Of a stretch of 64,000 bases of DNA, positions 8,166 through 16,591 are shown in pieces. Every line of letters begins with the position of its first letter. The stretch's first letter is position 1. Origin of the DNA: Burkholderia sp. WP9 (GTDB lineage: Bacteria > Pseudomonadota > Gammaproteobacteria > Burkholderiales > Burkholderiaceae); contig NZ_FNTG01000001.1 in the NCBI RefSeq assembly GCF_900104795.1, forward strand, positions 3,782,001-3,846,000. Reading direction: 5' to 3'. The translations under genes and the position numbers were made by a program. Below the pieces are notes generated by a model that saw only the letters and a list, made by a program, of their open reading frames with translations, ran no database searches and was not told the origin of the DNA.

Positions 8166-10121
8166 TTGAACATTCGTAAATTTGTCGGTGCTACCAGTCG
8201 TGATGCGCTGCGTCTCGTGCGCGAAGCGTTGGGCGCGGATGCCGTCGTGCTGTCCAATCGCACGATGGACGACGGCAGCGTCGAGATCGTCGCGCTGGCC
8301 GACAGCGACCTCGCCGCCATCACGCCGAAAGTCCCGCGCGTGAGCGCCGGCGCACCGCAGGCTGGGCCGATGAATGCCATGGCTGGACAACCCGCGCTGG
8401 CCGCACCGCGCGCCATGCCGGCCGCATCGACGATGCAGACGAATCCGTATGCGAGCGGCATGCCTGACGTGTTCTCCTCGGTGTTCGGCGCGAGCCCGGA
8501 AGCCGGTGCGGAGAATCAGGGCAACAGCGCTTCCACCGCCCATTCCAGCTTCGCCGACGATGACGCGAACGACGCTCCGCCCACCACCATGAAGCCGGCT
8601 GTGAGCGCGCCGAAGGCCGCGCTGCCGGGCACGCCCAAAGCGTCGCCTGCCGCCCCGGTCAAGGCAGCGGCGAGCTCGCCGTCGCAACCGGTCAGCCCCG
8701 AGCGGCCGAGCGCTCGTGCCGCGGCTTCGCGTCTCACCGAAGACATCCGCGCCGATCTGCTCAAAGCTGCCGGCGTGCCGGCCGCACCCGTGGCGCCGAC
8801 TGCCGACGCACAGACGCCGCGCACGATGGCCGAATCGAATCCCTGGCTGATCGACCACGCTCGCCGCATTGCCGCCGAACAACAGCAGCAGGGCGAATAC
8901 AGCGCGCGTCCCGCCGCGATGACGCCGGCCGCCGCGATGGCCAAGGGCCTCGGCGCCGCCGTCGAACCGGGCAACGCCGCCGCGCCGCAAGCCGTCGATA
9001 CGCCCGACTGGGCCCGCGAAGGCGCGCAAGCCGCCGCGCGCCGCGCCGCGCAGAAAAACGCACCGCCGCCGTCCTCGCACGACGACGCCCGCACGCCCGC
9101 TTCGGTTGCCGAAGCGATCAAGGCGCGCATGGAGCAGGTCGTCAACGACACCGTGATGAGCGAACTGTCGTCGATGCGCGGAATGATGGAAGAACACTTT
9201 GCCGGCCTGCTGTGGGGCGAGCGCCAGCGCCGCAACCCGGCGCGCGCCGCGCTCACCAAGCATCTGTTCGCCGCGGGTTTTTCCGCGCAGCTCGTGCAGA
9301 TGATGGTCGACAACCTGCCGGACGACATCGAGAGCATGGAAGGCGGCATGGATTGGGTGCGCTCGGTACTCGAATCGAACCTGCCGGTGATGGAAGACGA
9401 GGACGCGCTGATGGAGCGCGGCGGCGTATTCGCGCTGATGGGCCCGACGGGCGTCGGCAAGACGACGACGACCGCCAAGCTCGCCGCGCGCTGCGTGATG
9501 CGCTTCGGCGCCAGCAAGGTCGCATTGCTCACCACCGACAGCTACCGGATCGGCGGCCACGAACAACTGCGCATCTTCGGCAAGATTCTCGGCGTGTCGG
9601 TGCACGCGGTGAAAGACGGCGCCGACCTGCAACTCGCGCTCTCCGAATTGCGCAACAAGCACATCGTGCTGATCGACACGATCGGCATGAGCCAGCGCGA
9701 CCGCCTCGTCTCCGATCAGATCGCCATGCTGTGCCACGCCGGTCAGCCGGTGCAGCGCCTGTTGCTGCTCAACGCGACGAGCCACGGCGACACGCTCAAC
9801 GAGGTCGTGCAGGCCTATCAGCGCGCGCCCGACCAACAGCCGCTCGCCGGCTGCATTCTGACCAAGCTCGACGAAGCCACCAACCTGGGCGGCGTGCTCG
9901 ATACGGTGATCCGCTACAAGCTGCCGGTGCACTACGTGTCGACCGGTCAGAAGGTGCCGGAGAACCTGTACGTCGCGACCCGCAAATTCCTGATCAAGAG
10001 CACCTTCTGCATACCGCGCGACAACTCGCCGTTCGTGCCGCACGACGACGACATTCCGGGATTGCTGTCCGCGTTGTCCGCGCGCTCGACGGCCGAATTG
10101 CACGAGGTCCGCTTTGGATAA
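8166..10121 (+). CDS. flhF: Flagellar biosynthesis GTPase FlhF (SRP-type)
   Basis: SRP-family GTPase that sets the place and number of flagella. The frame starts at TTG 8166 with MNIRKFVGATSRDALRLVRE, the usual FlhF opening. Residues about 60-330 are an Ala/Pro-rich, low-complexity linker, long even for FlhF. The NG domain follows: P-loop GPTGVGKTTTTAK at about 426-438, TTDSYRIGGHEQLR, VLIDTIGMSQRD, and TKLDEATNLGG as the guanine-specificity motif. At 651 residues it is longer than FlhF of many gammaproteobacteria, owing to the linker. Its end overlaps the flhG start by 8 bases, matching the functional FlhF-FlhG pairing. Confidence 0.95.
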   Translation: MNIRKFVGATSRDALRLVREALGADAVVLSNRTMDDGSVEIVALADSDLAAITPKVPRVSAGAPQAGPMNAMAGQPALAAPRAMPAASTMQTNPYASGMPDVFSSVFGASPEAGAENQGNSASTAHSSFADDDANDAPPTTMKPAVSAPKAALPGTPKASPAAPVKAAASSPSQPVSPERPSARAAASRLTEDIRADLLKAAGVPAAPVAPTADAQTPRTMAESNPWLIDHARRIAAEQQQQGEYSARPAAMTPAAAMAKGLGAAVEPGNAAAPQAVDTPDWAREGAQAAARRAAQKNAPPPSSHDDARTPASVAEAIKARMEQVVNDTVMSELSSMRGMMEEHFAGLLWGERQRRNPARAALTKHLFAAGFSAQLVQMMVDNLPDDIESMEGGMDWVRSVLESNLPVMEDEDALMERGGVFALMGPTGVGKTTTTAKLAARCVMRFGASKVALLTTDSYRIGGHEQLRIFGKILGVSVHAVKDGADLQLALSELRNKHIVLIDTIGMSQRDRLVSDQIAMLCHAGQPVQRLLLLNATSHGDTLNEVVQAYQRAPDQQPLAGCILTKLDEATNLGGVLDTVIRYKLPVHYVSTGQKVPENLYVATRKFLIKSTFCIPRDNSPFVPHDDDIPGLLSALSARSTAELHEVRFG

Positions 10122-10983
10122 GCTCATCTCCGATCAGGCTGAAGGACTGCGGCGGATGCTGGCGCGCAGCGGCTCGCGCGTGATTGCGGTGACGGCCGGT
10201 TCGGCCGGCGCCGGCTCTACGACGACGGTGGTGAACCTTGCCGCCGCGCTGGCGCAGCAGGGCAAGGACGTGCTGGTGATCGACGAATGCCTCGGCGAGA
10301 AGTCGGTGAGCGCGATGCTCGGCGGCGTACGCGGCGCAGGCAATTTCGCCGCCGTGATGCGCGGCGAGATGACGCTCGACGACGCTGCCGCGCGCAACGC
10401 GCTCGGCTTCTCGGTACTGGCCGCCTCGCGGCTGAATCGTGAGGGTCACACCGCCGCGGAATTAGGTGTGGTGCTGCGCGGCTCCGCCGACGTCGTGCTG
10501 ATCGATGCGCAACTCGATCCGCAAGGCCACCTGTCGGCGCTCGCGAAACAGGCGCACGACGTGATGATCGTCACGCGCATGGCCGCGCAGGCCATCACCG
10601 ACGCGTACGCATGCATGAAGCGCCTGCACTACGGCCATGCGATCGCGCAGTTCCGGGTGCTGGTGAACTACGTGCAGAGCGTGAACGACGCGCATACCGC
10701 CTTTGCAAACCTGGCCGGCGTGGCCGGGCGCTACCTGACGGTCGCGCTGGAAGACGCCGGTTGTATTGCCGCCGATGCGCGGATGGCGCGAGCCCTGGAG
10801 TTGTCGCGTTGTGTCGTCGATGCGTTCCCGTCGACACCGGCTGCGCGCGACTACCGGCATCTCGCCGCCGAATTGCAGTACTGGCCGATGCGGTCAGCGA
10901 TGTCGTCGCAAACGCCCTGGATGGCGCCTGCGACAGTTACAGCGGCGCAACACGCCGACCAACCGTCTGCGCAGCACGCCTGA
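10114..10983 (+). CDS. flhG: FlhG/FleN-type MinD-like protein with degenerate ATP site
   Basis: FlhG proteins are MinD-family ATPases that limit flagellar number and stimulate FlhF through an N-terminal DQAxxLR helix. That helix is present here as D7-Q-A-x-x-L12-R13. The fold continues VIAVTAGSAGAGSTTTVVNL at residues 23-42, where the family normally has G-K-G-G-V-G-K-T. Both lysines, including the deviant Walker A lysine and the P-loop lysine, are Ser (S30, S35). The switch region also reads VLIDAQLDPQG rather than a clear D-x-x-G. It starts at TTG 10114, overlapping flhF by 8 bases, and is followed by fliA after 28 bases. Function as an FlhF partner is likely; ATP hydrolysis is doubtful. 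Confidence 0.85.
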   Translation: MDKLISDQAEGLRRMLARSGSRVIAVTAGSAGAGSTTTVVNLAAALAQQGKDVLVIDECLGEKSVSAMLGGVRGAGNFAAVMRGEMTLDDAAARNALGFSVLAASRLNREGHTAAELGVVLRGSADVVLIDAQLDPQGHLSALAKQAHDVMIVTRMAAQAITDAYACMKRLHYGHAIAQFRVLVNYVQSVNDAHTAFANLAGVAGRYLTVALEDAGCIAADARMARALELSRCVVDAFPSTPAARDYRHLAAELQYWPMRSAMSSQTPWMAPATVTAAQHADQPSAQHA

Positions 10984-11011
10984 GAGGCGGCACAAGGACA
11001 AGGGGAGCACG

Positions 11012-11746
11012 ATGTATAACGCTCAGGGAAAGATTTCCCAAGCCGAAGTTCTGACCAAGTACGCACCGCTCGTGCGTCGCCTCGGCTTGCAGCTCGTCGC
11101 GAAGATGCCGGCGAGCGTCGATCTCGACGACCTGATCCAGGCCGGCATGATTGGACTTCTGGACGCGGCGAGCCGCTACAAGGAAGACCAGGGCGCGCAG
11201 TTCGAGACGTATGCCAGCCAGCGGATTCGCGGCGCGATGCTCGACGAATTGCGCAGCAACGACTGGTTGCCGCGCAGCTTGCGGCGCACCTCGCGCGAAG
11301 TGGAAACGGCGGTGCACAAGGTGGAGCAGAACCTGGGCCGCTCAGCGAGCGAAACGGAGATTGCCGAACACCTGCAAATGCCGCTCGATGAGTATCAGTC
11401 GATGCTGCAGGATCTGCATGGCAGCCAGCTGATCTATTACGAAGACTTCGACCGTTCGGCGGACGACGAGCCGTTCCTCGACCGCTACTGCGTCGATCAT
11501 TCGGACCCGCTGTCGGCGCTGCTCGACGACAGCCTGCGCTCGGCGCTGGTGGAGGCGATCGATCGCCTGCCGGAGCGCGAGAAGCTGCTGATGTCGCTGT
11601 ACTACGAACGCGGCATGAACCTGCGTGAAATTGGCGCGGTGATGGAAGTGAGCGAATCGCGAGTGTGCCAGTTGCACAGCCAGGCCGTGGCCCGTTTGCG
11701 CACGCGCTTGCGCGAGATGGCTTGGGCGAACGCCGAGGCAACCTGA
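11012..11746 (+). CDS. fliA: RNA polymerase sigma factor FliA (sigma-28)
   Basis: Flagellar sigma factor that transcribes the late genes. ATG 11012, preceded by AGGGGAG, gives 244 residues. Region 2 is clear (DLIQAGMIGLLDAASRY, ETYASQRIRGAMLDELR), as is region 4 (LPEREKLLMSLYYERGMNL, then the helix-turn-helix with VSESRVCQLHSQA). It follows flhG by 28 bases. Its anti-sigma factor FlgM is encoded at 13266-13619, and sigma-28-like promoters appear before flgM, ycgR, flgK and fliS in this window. A weak hairpin (11790-11815) lies between fliA and the oppositely oriented hicB. Confidence 0.97.
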   Translation: MYNAQGKISQAEVLTKYAPLVRRLGLQLVAKMPASVDLDDLIQAGMIGLLDAASRYKEDQGAQFETYASQRIRGAMLDELRSNDWLPRSLRRTSREVETAVHKVEQNLGRSASETEIAEHLQMPLDEYQSMLQDLHGSQLIYYEDFDRSADDEPFLDRYCVDHSDPLSALLDDSLRSALVEAIDRLPEREKLLMSLYYERGMNLREIGAVMEVSESRVCQLHSQAVARLRTRLREMAWANAEAT

Positions 11747-11821
11747 AGCGCGGGTTCAGTGTTTCAACGCGCGAGCAATTCGCCAGGTGAGCGGCGGGAC
11801 TGAACCCCGGCCGCTTCACAC

Positions 11822-12226
11822 CTAAGCCATTTCATGTTCCGCGGCGAGCGCCAGAAAGGCCGAGCGCGACATGCCACGTGTCTGGGCGTAAGTGTCGATC
11901 TCCTGAACGAGCACCTCAGGCAGTGAGATATTGATACGCACCGCCTTCTTCAAGGCGGGAATATTCCGGGTGGCGACGAATCCCCACGCGAAACCCGTGT
12001 ACTCGGGATTGCGCTGATGCTCAGGGAGCGTGAGTCGCGCGGGAATCGGCAAGCCCTCGTCGAGCAGTACGTCCAGATGTGCCTCGATAGCTTCTTTCGC
12101 ATTCGCGTAGGCTTCTTCCAGCGTATCGCCCGCGGCGTAGCAGCCGGGAATGTCGGGCACGACAACGCCGAACGCGTGATCCTCGTCGCCCGATTCAATC
12201 GCGATCGGGAAAATCAGGTTTTTCAT
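11822..12226 (-). CDS. hicB: HicB-family antitoxin
   Basis: 134-residue antitoxin of a type II toxin-antitoxin pair. The N-terminal half is the HicB partial RNase-H-like fold, with AFGVVVPDIPGCYAAGDTLE and EAIEAHLDVLLDEG; the C-terminal part, VRINISLPEVLVQEID to the end, is a ribbon-helix-helix DNA-binding segment used for autoregulation. The start at 12226 is chosen because it overlaps the hicA stop by 4 bases (ATGA); the frame is open further upstream but that part overlaps hicA in another phase. The toxin gene precedes the antitoxin gene, as is usual for hicAB. The pair sits between fliA and flgN, opposite in strand to fliA. Confidence 0.9.
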   Translation of the reverse strand: MKNLIFPIAIESGDEDHAFGVVVPDIPGCYAAGDTLEEAYANAKEAIEAHLDVLLDEGLPIPARLTLPEHQRNPEYTGFAWGFVATRNIPALKKAVRINISLPEVLVQEIDTYAQTRGMSRSAFLALAAEHEMA

Positions 12227-12405
12227 TTCGTGCCCGCCTGTTTCAGGATGCTGTTCAATGTGCCGGGCGGAAGATCTTGCTTTGGGTGCGGGATGGTCAC
12301 GAGACCGGATCTTGCCGCGTGACGGAAATGATAGTGGCCGCCCGATATGCGGATCAGCCGCCGACCAGCCGCTTGAATCAATTTGACGACCTCGGCACTT
12401 TTCAT
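12223..12405 (-). CDS. hicA: HicA-family mRNA interferase toxin
   Basis: 60-residue HicA toxin, a small double-stranded-RNA-binding-fold ribonuclease that cleaves mRNA when not bound by HicB. The catalytic His lies in the SGGHYHF motif (H24); the core VTIPHPKQDLPPGTLNSILK is the conserved C-terminal half of the family. AAGGAG stands upstream of the ATG. Length and motifs are typical and the catalytic residue is kept, so it is probably active. A minus-strand TATGAT (12425-12420) is close to the start, but I cannot assign a full promoter. Confidence 0.92.
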   Translation of the reverse strand: MKSAEVVKLIQAAGRRLIRISGGHYHFRHAARSGLVTIPHPKQDLPPGTLNSILKQAGTK

Positions 12406-12619
12406 ACTGCGCTCCTTGAATCATACACACGATTACACAACCTCGCTAGGGGGTAGCTCTCCGCCGATACGCGTCCGGGCAGCCTTAAAAAAGCTTGGGA
12501 CGGCGGGGAGAATCAGTAAGGGGAAGTAGTGATTTCAACGCGGCCAGGAGATTCGCGCCACCTGGCCGGATGGCTAACGCGTGGCTGAAGAAGTCGGGCA
12601 CGCGCAGAGGAGAGGCCTG

Positions 12620-12651
12620 AAAAGCAAAAAGGGCTCGTCAAAGACGAGCCC
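12620..12651 (-). terminator. Rho-independent terminator of the flgAMN operon
   Basis: Read on the minus strand: GGGCTCGTC, loop TTT, GACGAGCCC, then TTTTTGCTTTT. A perfect 9-bp stem with a U-rich tail, 70 bases past flgN. The surrounding spacer 12406-12724 holds no other gene that I can support. Confidence 0.88.
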
Positions 12652-12724
12652 TCGAACTGCTGATTGCAAACCACCTGTTTCGACCGGACCCGCGGGTCAG
12701 GCCATGCGGGTCGAGCGACAATCT

Positions 12725-13171
12725 TTACACGGCGGGACGCGCCGGAATGCGGCCATCCGGGCCATAAAAACCGACTTTCTGCGGCACGGCCACTTGCAGC
12801 GCCGTCAGCGCCCGCTGGTTGTAGTCCATCCGCACGCGGATCAGTTCACCGTTGCTGGTGTTGTTCCGTCGCGCGCGTTCGGCGGCCTTTTGCAGCAGCG
12901 ACCATTGTTCGGCGACGCGCGCGTCGGCGCTGGCCGCGAGTTCCATGCCGGGCCAGCCGGCGGGAAAGCCCATCTCGGCGAGCAATCCGTCACGCGTGGT
13001 TTCGAGCCTCGCGAGTACGCCGATCAGTTCGGTTTTCTGCTCGACGATCGGCGGCAGCAGTTCCAGCGGCGACAAGGCGGTGAGCGCCTTGGTCTCGAGC
13101 GTCAGAATCGAGGCGAACGCCTCGACGGCCGAATATTCTTCGACGAGGGTGGCAAGCAGGGCGTCTTTCAT
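12725..13171 (-). CDS. flgN: Flagellar export chaperone FlgN
   Basis: 148-residue helical protein of the FlgN family, the cytosolic chaperone that delivers the hook-filament junction proteins FlgK and FlgL (both encoded here) to the export gate. The N-terminal helix LLATLVEEYSAVEAFASIL and the middle LLPPIVEQKTELIGVLARLE are family-like, and the C-terminal part carries NNTSNGELIRVRMDYNQRAL, the conserved NG(x)L pattern. It lies 94 bases downstream of flgM on the same strand and ends before the operon terminator. Confidence 0.92.
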   Translation of the reverse strand: MKDALLATLVEEYSAVEAFASILTLETKALTALSPLELLPPIVEQKTELIGVLARLETTRDGLLAEMGFPAGWPGMELAASADARVAEQWSLLQKAAERARRNNTSNGELIRVRMDYNQRALTALQVAVPQKVGFYGPDGRIPARPAV

Positions 13172-13265
13172 CTCAACAACTCGCTGAACACGGCGGCTCG
13201 CGCATGCTTCGCGAGCCGGGTTTGTCGAACGCCGCCCGGCACTTCACCGTACTTCGATGCGTCGA

Positions 13266-13619
13266 TCAGTTGCCGGTCGACGAGGTTTTGCTTTGCAACA
13301 ATTCGCGCGCGGTGTTCAGCACGCCGTCGGCGATCTTGCCGGAATCGATCTTCAGCGAGCCGTCCTTGATGGCCTGCTTGATCGACTCGACGTGCGCCGT
13401 GTCGATGTCGGCCGAGCCGGACGCCGCGAGACTGCGCAGATGCTGCGACAGACCCGACAGGCTGACGCTGGCGTCGCCCGAACCGCTGGTGGTGGCCGGC
13501 GAGCTCGTGCCCGCACTCTGCGCGTTGCTGTTCGCGGTCGTCGCATCGCTTTGTTGCGAGCGGGACAGGGCGTCTTTCAACGTCGGCAGATTCGAATTGG
13601 TTGTGGAATCGACTTTCAC
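13266..13619 (-). CDS. flgM: Anti-sigma-28 factor FlgM
   Basis: 117-residue anti-sigma factor that holds FliA inactive until the hook is complete and is then exported. The N-terminal half is Ser/Thr/Asn/Gln-rich and likely disordered, as in known FlgM; the C-terminal half, with VESIKQAIKDGSLKIDSGKI, contains the FliA-binding helices. It has its own sigma-28-like promoter (13646-13675), giving feedback, and may also be read from flgA upstream. Slightly longer than the enteric protein (about 97 residues) because of the disordered N-terminus. Confidence 0.95.
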   Translation of the reverse strand: MKVDSTTNSNLPTLKDALSRSQQSDATTANSNAQSAGTSSPATTSGSGDASVSLSGLSQHLRSLAASGSADIDTAHVESIKQAIKDGSLKIDSGKIADGVLNTARELLQSKTSSTGN

Positions 13620-13645
13620 GATTGGCTTCCTGAACGATTTGATCC

Positions 13646-13675
13646 TTATAACGGCTACCGCTGATCAAAACTTTA
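13646..13675 (-). promoter_or_regulatory. Sigma-28 promoter of flgM
   Basis: Minus strand: TAAAGTTT at the -35 position and GCCGTTAT at -10, with 16 bases between TAAA and GCCG (the textbook spacing is 15). Lies 29 bases upstream of the flgM start codon. Confidence 0.7.
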
Positions 13676-13820
13676 GCGCAGTCGATCCAGGCGTTACCTT
13701 TCCTTACATCTCGAAACAACCCTCTCGTGGGTCCGATTTCTGTCCCGTCCGTCGTGCCGCCCGCGCGAGCCGCAACGGGCATTGCGCGATGAACCGGCAC
13801 GGCGTGCGCGTCCCGGTGTT

Positions 13821-15347
13821 TCACAGCTGAATCTCCACGGTCGAGCCGTCTTTCACGATGCCGGAAATGATCTGGCCGTTGGCCGTCTTGACCCGCACCT
13901 GCTGGCCCGGAGACGCGTTGTTCATCGCGCTACCTTCCGCCGAAATCGCGAAACCTTCGCCCGCCGCGACAACCCGCACCGTCTGTCCGATCGACACCGC
14001 CGACGCGCTTTTCAGCATGTCACGGCGCAGCGGCATGCCGCCGGCGACCCGCGTGAGCGTGACCGAGCCGACCGCCTGCGAAGGGTCCGTGACGATGGCT
14101 TGCGGCAAGCCCGTCAGGTCGCCGTCGCGCGCGACGAGATCGGCGGCAGTGAGCACTTCGCCTGGCGCCATGGCACGGGCGGCCAGATAGTAGGTGGCGT
14201 GCAGCGAGATGCGCGCCTGCAGATAAATGGTCCACGGGCGCTCGCCCGCGCAGCGCACGCCAACGGTCATGCGGCCCCACAGACGCGCGCCGCTCGGCAT
14301 GAACGGCTCGAGCGTCGAACATTGCGCGAGACCGCGCGGAAACGCCGGCGCCACGGTGATGTCGACCTTGCCGGGCAAGCCGGCGGATTGCTGTTGCAGG
14401 AAACCGAGTGCGGCGCTGCGGATCGCTTCCGGATCCTGCTGGCCGGGCAGCGGCAGAGCCTGTGCAATCGTCGCGGGACGCAGATTCTGTTGGGCGACGG
14501 CAGGTGCGACAGGCCGCGTCGCCGACGCACGAGCAATCGCCGGCGCAGCCGGGACAGCAGCCGGAACCGCTGCCGGAGCGGCGACCGCCCTGGTCACGAC
14601 CGGCTTGCCGTTCGCGCCTAACTGCGGCGGCTCACCGCGTGAAGCCAGGCTGTCGAAGCCCGCTGACGCCGACGCCGACGCCGACGCGCCGGCGGCCGCG
14701 GCGAGCGGAGCGTTGGCGGCCACCGGCTGGACGCCCGCGGTTTGCCGCGCGCTGTTTAACTGCGGTGCGGGCGTCACCACGACGGGCACCACCTGACGCG
14801 ACCCCGACACCACGTTGACTCTTGCGACAGCGTCCGCCCTATTGGCGCTGCCCGGCGCGGGAATCGTCACGACACCGTTGGCGTCGGGTTTGAAGTTGGT
14901 GCGGACCATTTGCGGCGCGGCCGGCGGTTCGCCCGCGCCTGGAATGACGATCGAGCCGCTCGCATTGGCGGCACGCGTGAATGAATCGGCGTCGCGAGCC
15001 GTCGGACCCGGCGTGAGCGACTGCGCGGTGGCGGCGGCCAGCGTGGCAGCGGAGCCGGCGCGCTTCGCAGGCGTGGCCTGCATGTGCTCAGCCAGATCGG
15101 CGAGCGCGGCCGGATTCTTTTCTCCGGGGCCGGGAATCACGATCGGGCCGCCCGCTTCCTGAGCCTGGCCGCTGGCCGGCAGCAGCACGATGCCGCCGGC
15201 GACCCACACCGTCAGACTCACCGCGAGGCGAGTCAGGAGACGCGAGACGGCCCGCGCGGCACGCCGTGCGGCGTGAGCGCCCGCACCGACGCGATGCGCC
15301 GCCGTGCGGTTTGCGCGGTGCGTCGGATCGAAGGTGGGCTGGTCCAT
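13821..15347 (-). CDS. flgA: Flagellar P-ring assembly chaperone FlgA, with long N-terminal extension
   Basis: FlgA is a periplasmic chaperone for P-ring protein FlgI. ATG 15347 is chosen for the GGAG site 8 bases upstream; it gives 508 residues, about twice the usual length. The last ~230 residues are the FlgA core: AQCSTLEPFMPSGARLWGR, WTIYLQARISLHATYYLAAR, then the SAF-like part (GEVLTAADLVARDGDLTG, GMPLRRDMLK, VSIGQTVRVVAAGEGFAIS). Before it lies a membrane/signal segment (about residues 37-60), then roughly 210 residues rich in Ala/Pro with three related motifs: GPIVIPGPGE (67-76), GSIVIPGAGE (131-140) and GVVTIPAPG (158-166). A GACGCC hexamer run (14665-14687) encodes part of this linker. 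Divergent from flgB. Confidence 0.9.
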   Translation of the reverse strand: MDQPTFDPTHRANRTAAHRVGAGAHAARRAARAVSRLLTRLAVSLTVWVAGGIVLLPASGQAQEAGGPIVIPGPGEKNPAALADLAEHMQATPAKRAGSAATLAAATAQSLTPGPTARDADSFTRAANASGSIVIPGAGEPPAAPQMVRTNFKPDANGVVTIPAPGSANRADAVARVNVVSGSRQVVPVVVTPAPQLNSARQTAGVQPVAANAPLAAAAGASASASASAGFDSLASRGEPPQLGANGKPVVTRAVAAPAAVPAAVPAAPAIARASATRPVAPAVAQQNLRPATIAQALPLPGQQDPEAIRSAALGFLQQQSAGLPGKVDITVAPAFPRGLAQCSTLEPFMPSGARLWGRMTVGVRCAGERPWTIYLQARISLHATYYLAARAMAPGEVLTAADLVARDGDLTGLPQAIVTDPSQAVGSVTLTRVAGGMPLRRDMLKSASAVSIGQTVRVVAAGEGFAISAEGSAMNNASPGQQVRVKTANGQIISGIVKDGSTVEIQL

Positions 15348-15564
15348 CGTGTTTCTCCATCGAATGCATCGGTACGCCTTGCATTCTAGTGAGCGCCCCC
15401 TTTGCGCAAACGTTGAATAGAAGCCCCCTTTCCCGGTTATTCGTCCGATTGCCGCTTGCGTTCGGCCCATAAGATGCACCTCATGCAAAAAGGTCTTCCC
15501 GCCTGGCGCAGTCCTCTCGCGAGGCACGCATGGGAAGCCTCGGGAACGTTCTCCGGAGATTCTT
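15348..15564. promoter_or_regulatory. Divergent flgA / flgB promoter region
   Basis: For flgA (minus): TTTGCG (15410-15405), 16 bases, TAGAAT (15388-15383). For flgB (plus): TAAGAT at 15470-15475 with only a weak TTGCCG (15449-15454) upstream, preceded by CCCCCTTTC (15424) and GCTTGCGT, the blocks also seen before flhB. Suggests an activated early-class flagellar promoter. The assignment is by eye. Confidence 0.4.
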
Positions 15565-16059
15565 ATGCTGGACAAACTCGATGCCGAATTCGCCTTTGGC
15601 CGTGAAGCGCTCGATGTGCGCGCCTACCGGCAGGAGCTGTTGTCGTCGAATATCGCCAACGCCGATACCCCCGGGTACAAGGCGCGCGACGTCGACTTCG
15701 CCTCGTCGCTCGCCGGCGCGCTGAAGAAGGCCGGCGGCAGCGCCGGCACCGCCGCGTCGAACAACTCGACGCTGGCCATGACGCAGCCCGCGGGCGTGAC
15801 GAGCGGTATGTCGATGGCGTCGACCGCGCCGGGCCATATGGCCGGCAAGTCGACGCTGACGCCAACCGGCGGCACGTCCGACGACTACGGCAATCTGCAA
15901 TACCGCGTGCCGACACAACCCGCGCTCGACGGCAACACGGTCGACATCGACACGGAGCGGGTGCAGTTCGCGGATAACACGCTGCACTTCGAATCGGGCA
16001 TGACGGTGTTGTCCAGCCAGATCAAAACGATGCTGTCGGCGATCCAGTCGGGCTCGTAA
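15565..16059 (+). CDS. flgB: Flagellar proximal rod protein FlgB
   Basis: 164-residue rod protein and first gene of the flgB-J operon. The N-terminus carries the rod signature EALDVRAYRQELLSSNIANA followed by DTPGYKARDVDF. The C-terminus (NTLHFESGMTVLSSQIKTML) is the paired axial-protein helix. The middle (about residues 50-105) is a longer low-complexity segment than in enteric FlgB (about 137 residues). CGGAG precedes the ATG. Assembles on the MS ring, via FliE, before FlgC, FlgF and FlgG. Confidence 0.95.
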   Translation: MLDKLDAEFAFGREALDVRAYRQELLSSNIANADTPGYKARDVDFASSLAGALKKAGGSAGTAASNNSTLAMTQPAGVTSGMSMASTAPGHMAGKSTLTPTGGTSDDYGNLQYRVPTQPALDGNTVDIDTERVQFADNTLHFESGMTVLSSQIKTMLSAIQSGS

Positions 16060-16155
16060 GAAGCCACGGCGACAGACTCAGCGGTACGCAAGAACAATCG
16101 CTACGGGAATTAACTTGAAACCGGCTCAACCCGGTGGGAGAGAGGTCAGGAAACC

Positions 16156-16581
16156 ATGCCATCCCTGATGAACATTTTTGGTGTTGCAGGCTCCGCGATG
16201 TCCGCGCAGTCGCAGCGGCTCAACGTGACGGCGTCGAATCTCGCCAACGCGGACAGCACGACCGGCCCGGACGGCCAGCCCTATAAGGCCAAGCAGGTCG
16301 TGTTCGCGGTCAGCCCGCTCGGCGGCGCGCGCACGGCTTCCGGCCAGCAGGTCGGCGGCGTGCAGGTGACCGGCGTGGTCGACGACCCGACGCCGATGAA
16401 GACCGCCTACGACCCCGGCAATCCGGCCGCGAATTCGGACGGCTACGTCACGTTGCCGAACGTCGATCCGGTGCAGGAAATGGTCAACATGATTTCGGCC
16501 TCGCGCTCGTACCAGGCCAACGTCGAGACCCTGAACACCGCCAAGACACTGATGCTGAAAACGCTCACGATCGGAACCTGA
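16156..16581 (+). CDS. flgC: Flagellar proximal rod protein FlgC
   Basis: 141-residue rod protein with the N-terminal [20 protein letters not shown] signature and the C-terminal [20 protein letters not shown] helix shared by rod and hook proteins. The [17 protein letters not shown] segment is characteristic of FlgC. Length is as expected. It lies 96 bases after flgB and 10 bases before flgD in the operon. Confidence 0.96.
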   Translation: MPSLMNIFGVAGSAMSAQSQRLNVTASNLANADSTTGPDGQPYKAKQVVFAVSPLGGARTASGQQVGGVQVTGVVDDPTPMKTAYDPGNPAANSDGYVTLPNVDPVQEMVNMISASRSYQANVETLNTAKTLMLKTLTIGT

Positions 16582-16591
16582 GGAGAGCTCC

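Noticed and set aside
8145..10127. Long minus-strand frame opposite flhF
   Set aside because: Shadow of flhF; low-complexity Arg/Gly/His product and no ribosome site or partner gene.
10766..11011. In-frame extension of fliA upstream of 11012
   Set aside because: It lies inside flhG in another phase; ATG 11012 has a good ribosome site and matches the family start.
12420..12425. TATGAT as the hicA promoter -10
   Set aside because: Too close to the start codon and ribosome site for a normal leader, and no -35 at the right distance.
14665..14687. GACGCC hexamer run in flgA as a possible phase-variation tract
   Set aside because: Units are six bases and in frame, so slippage would only change a disordered linker; less than four units.
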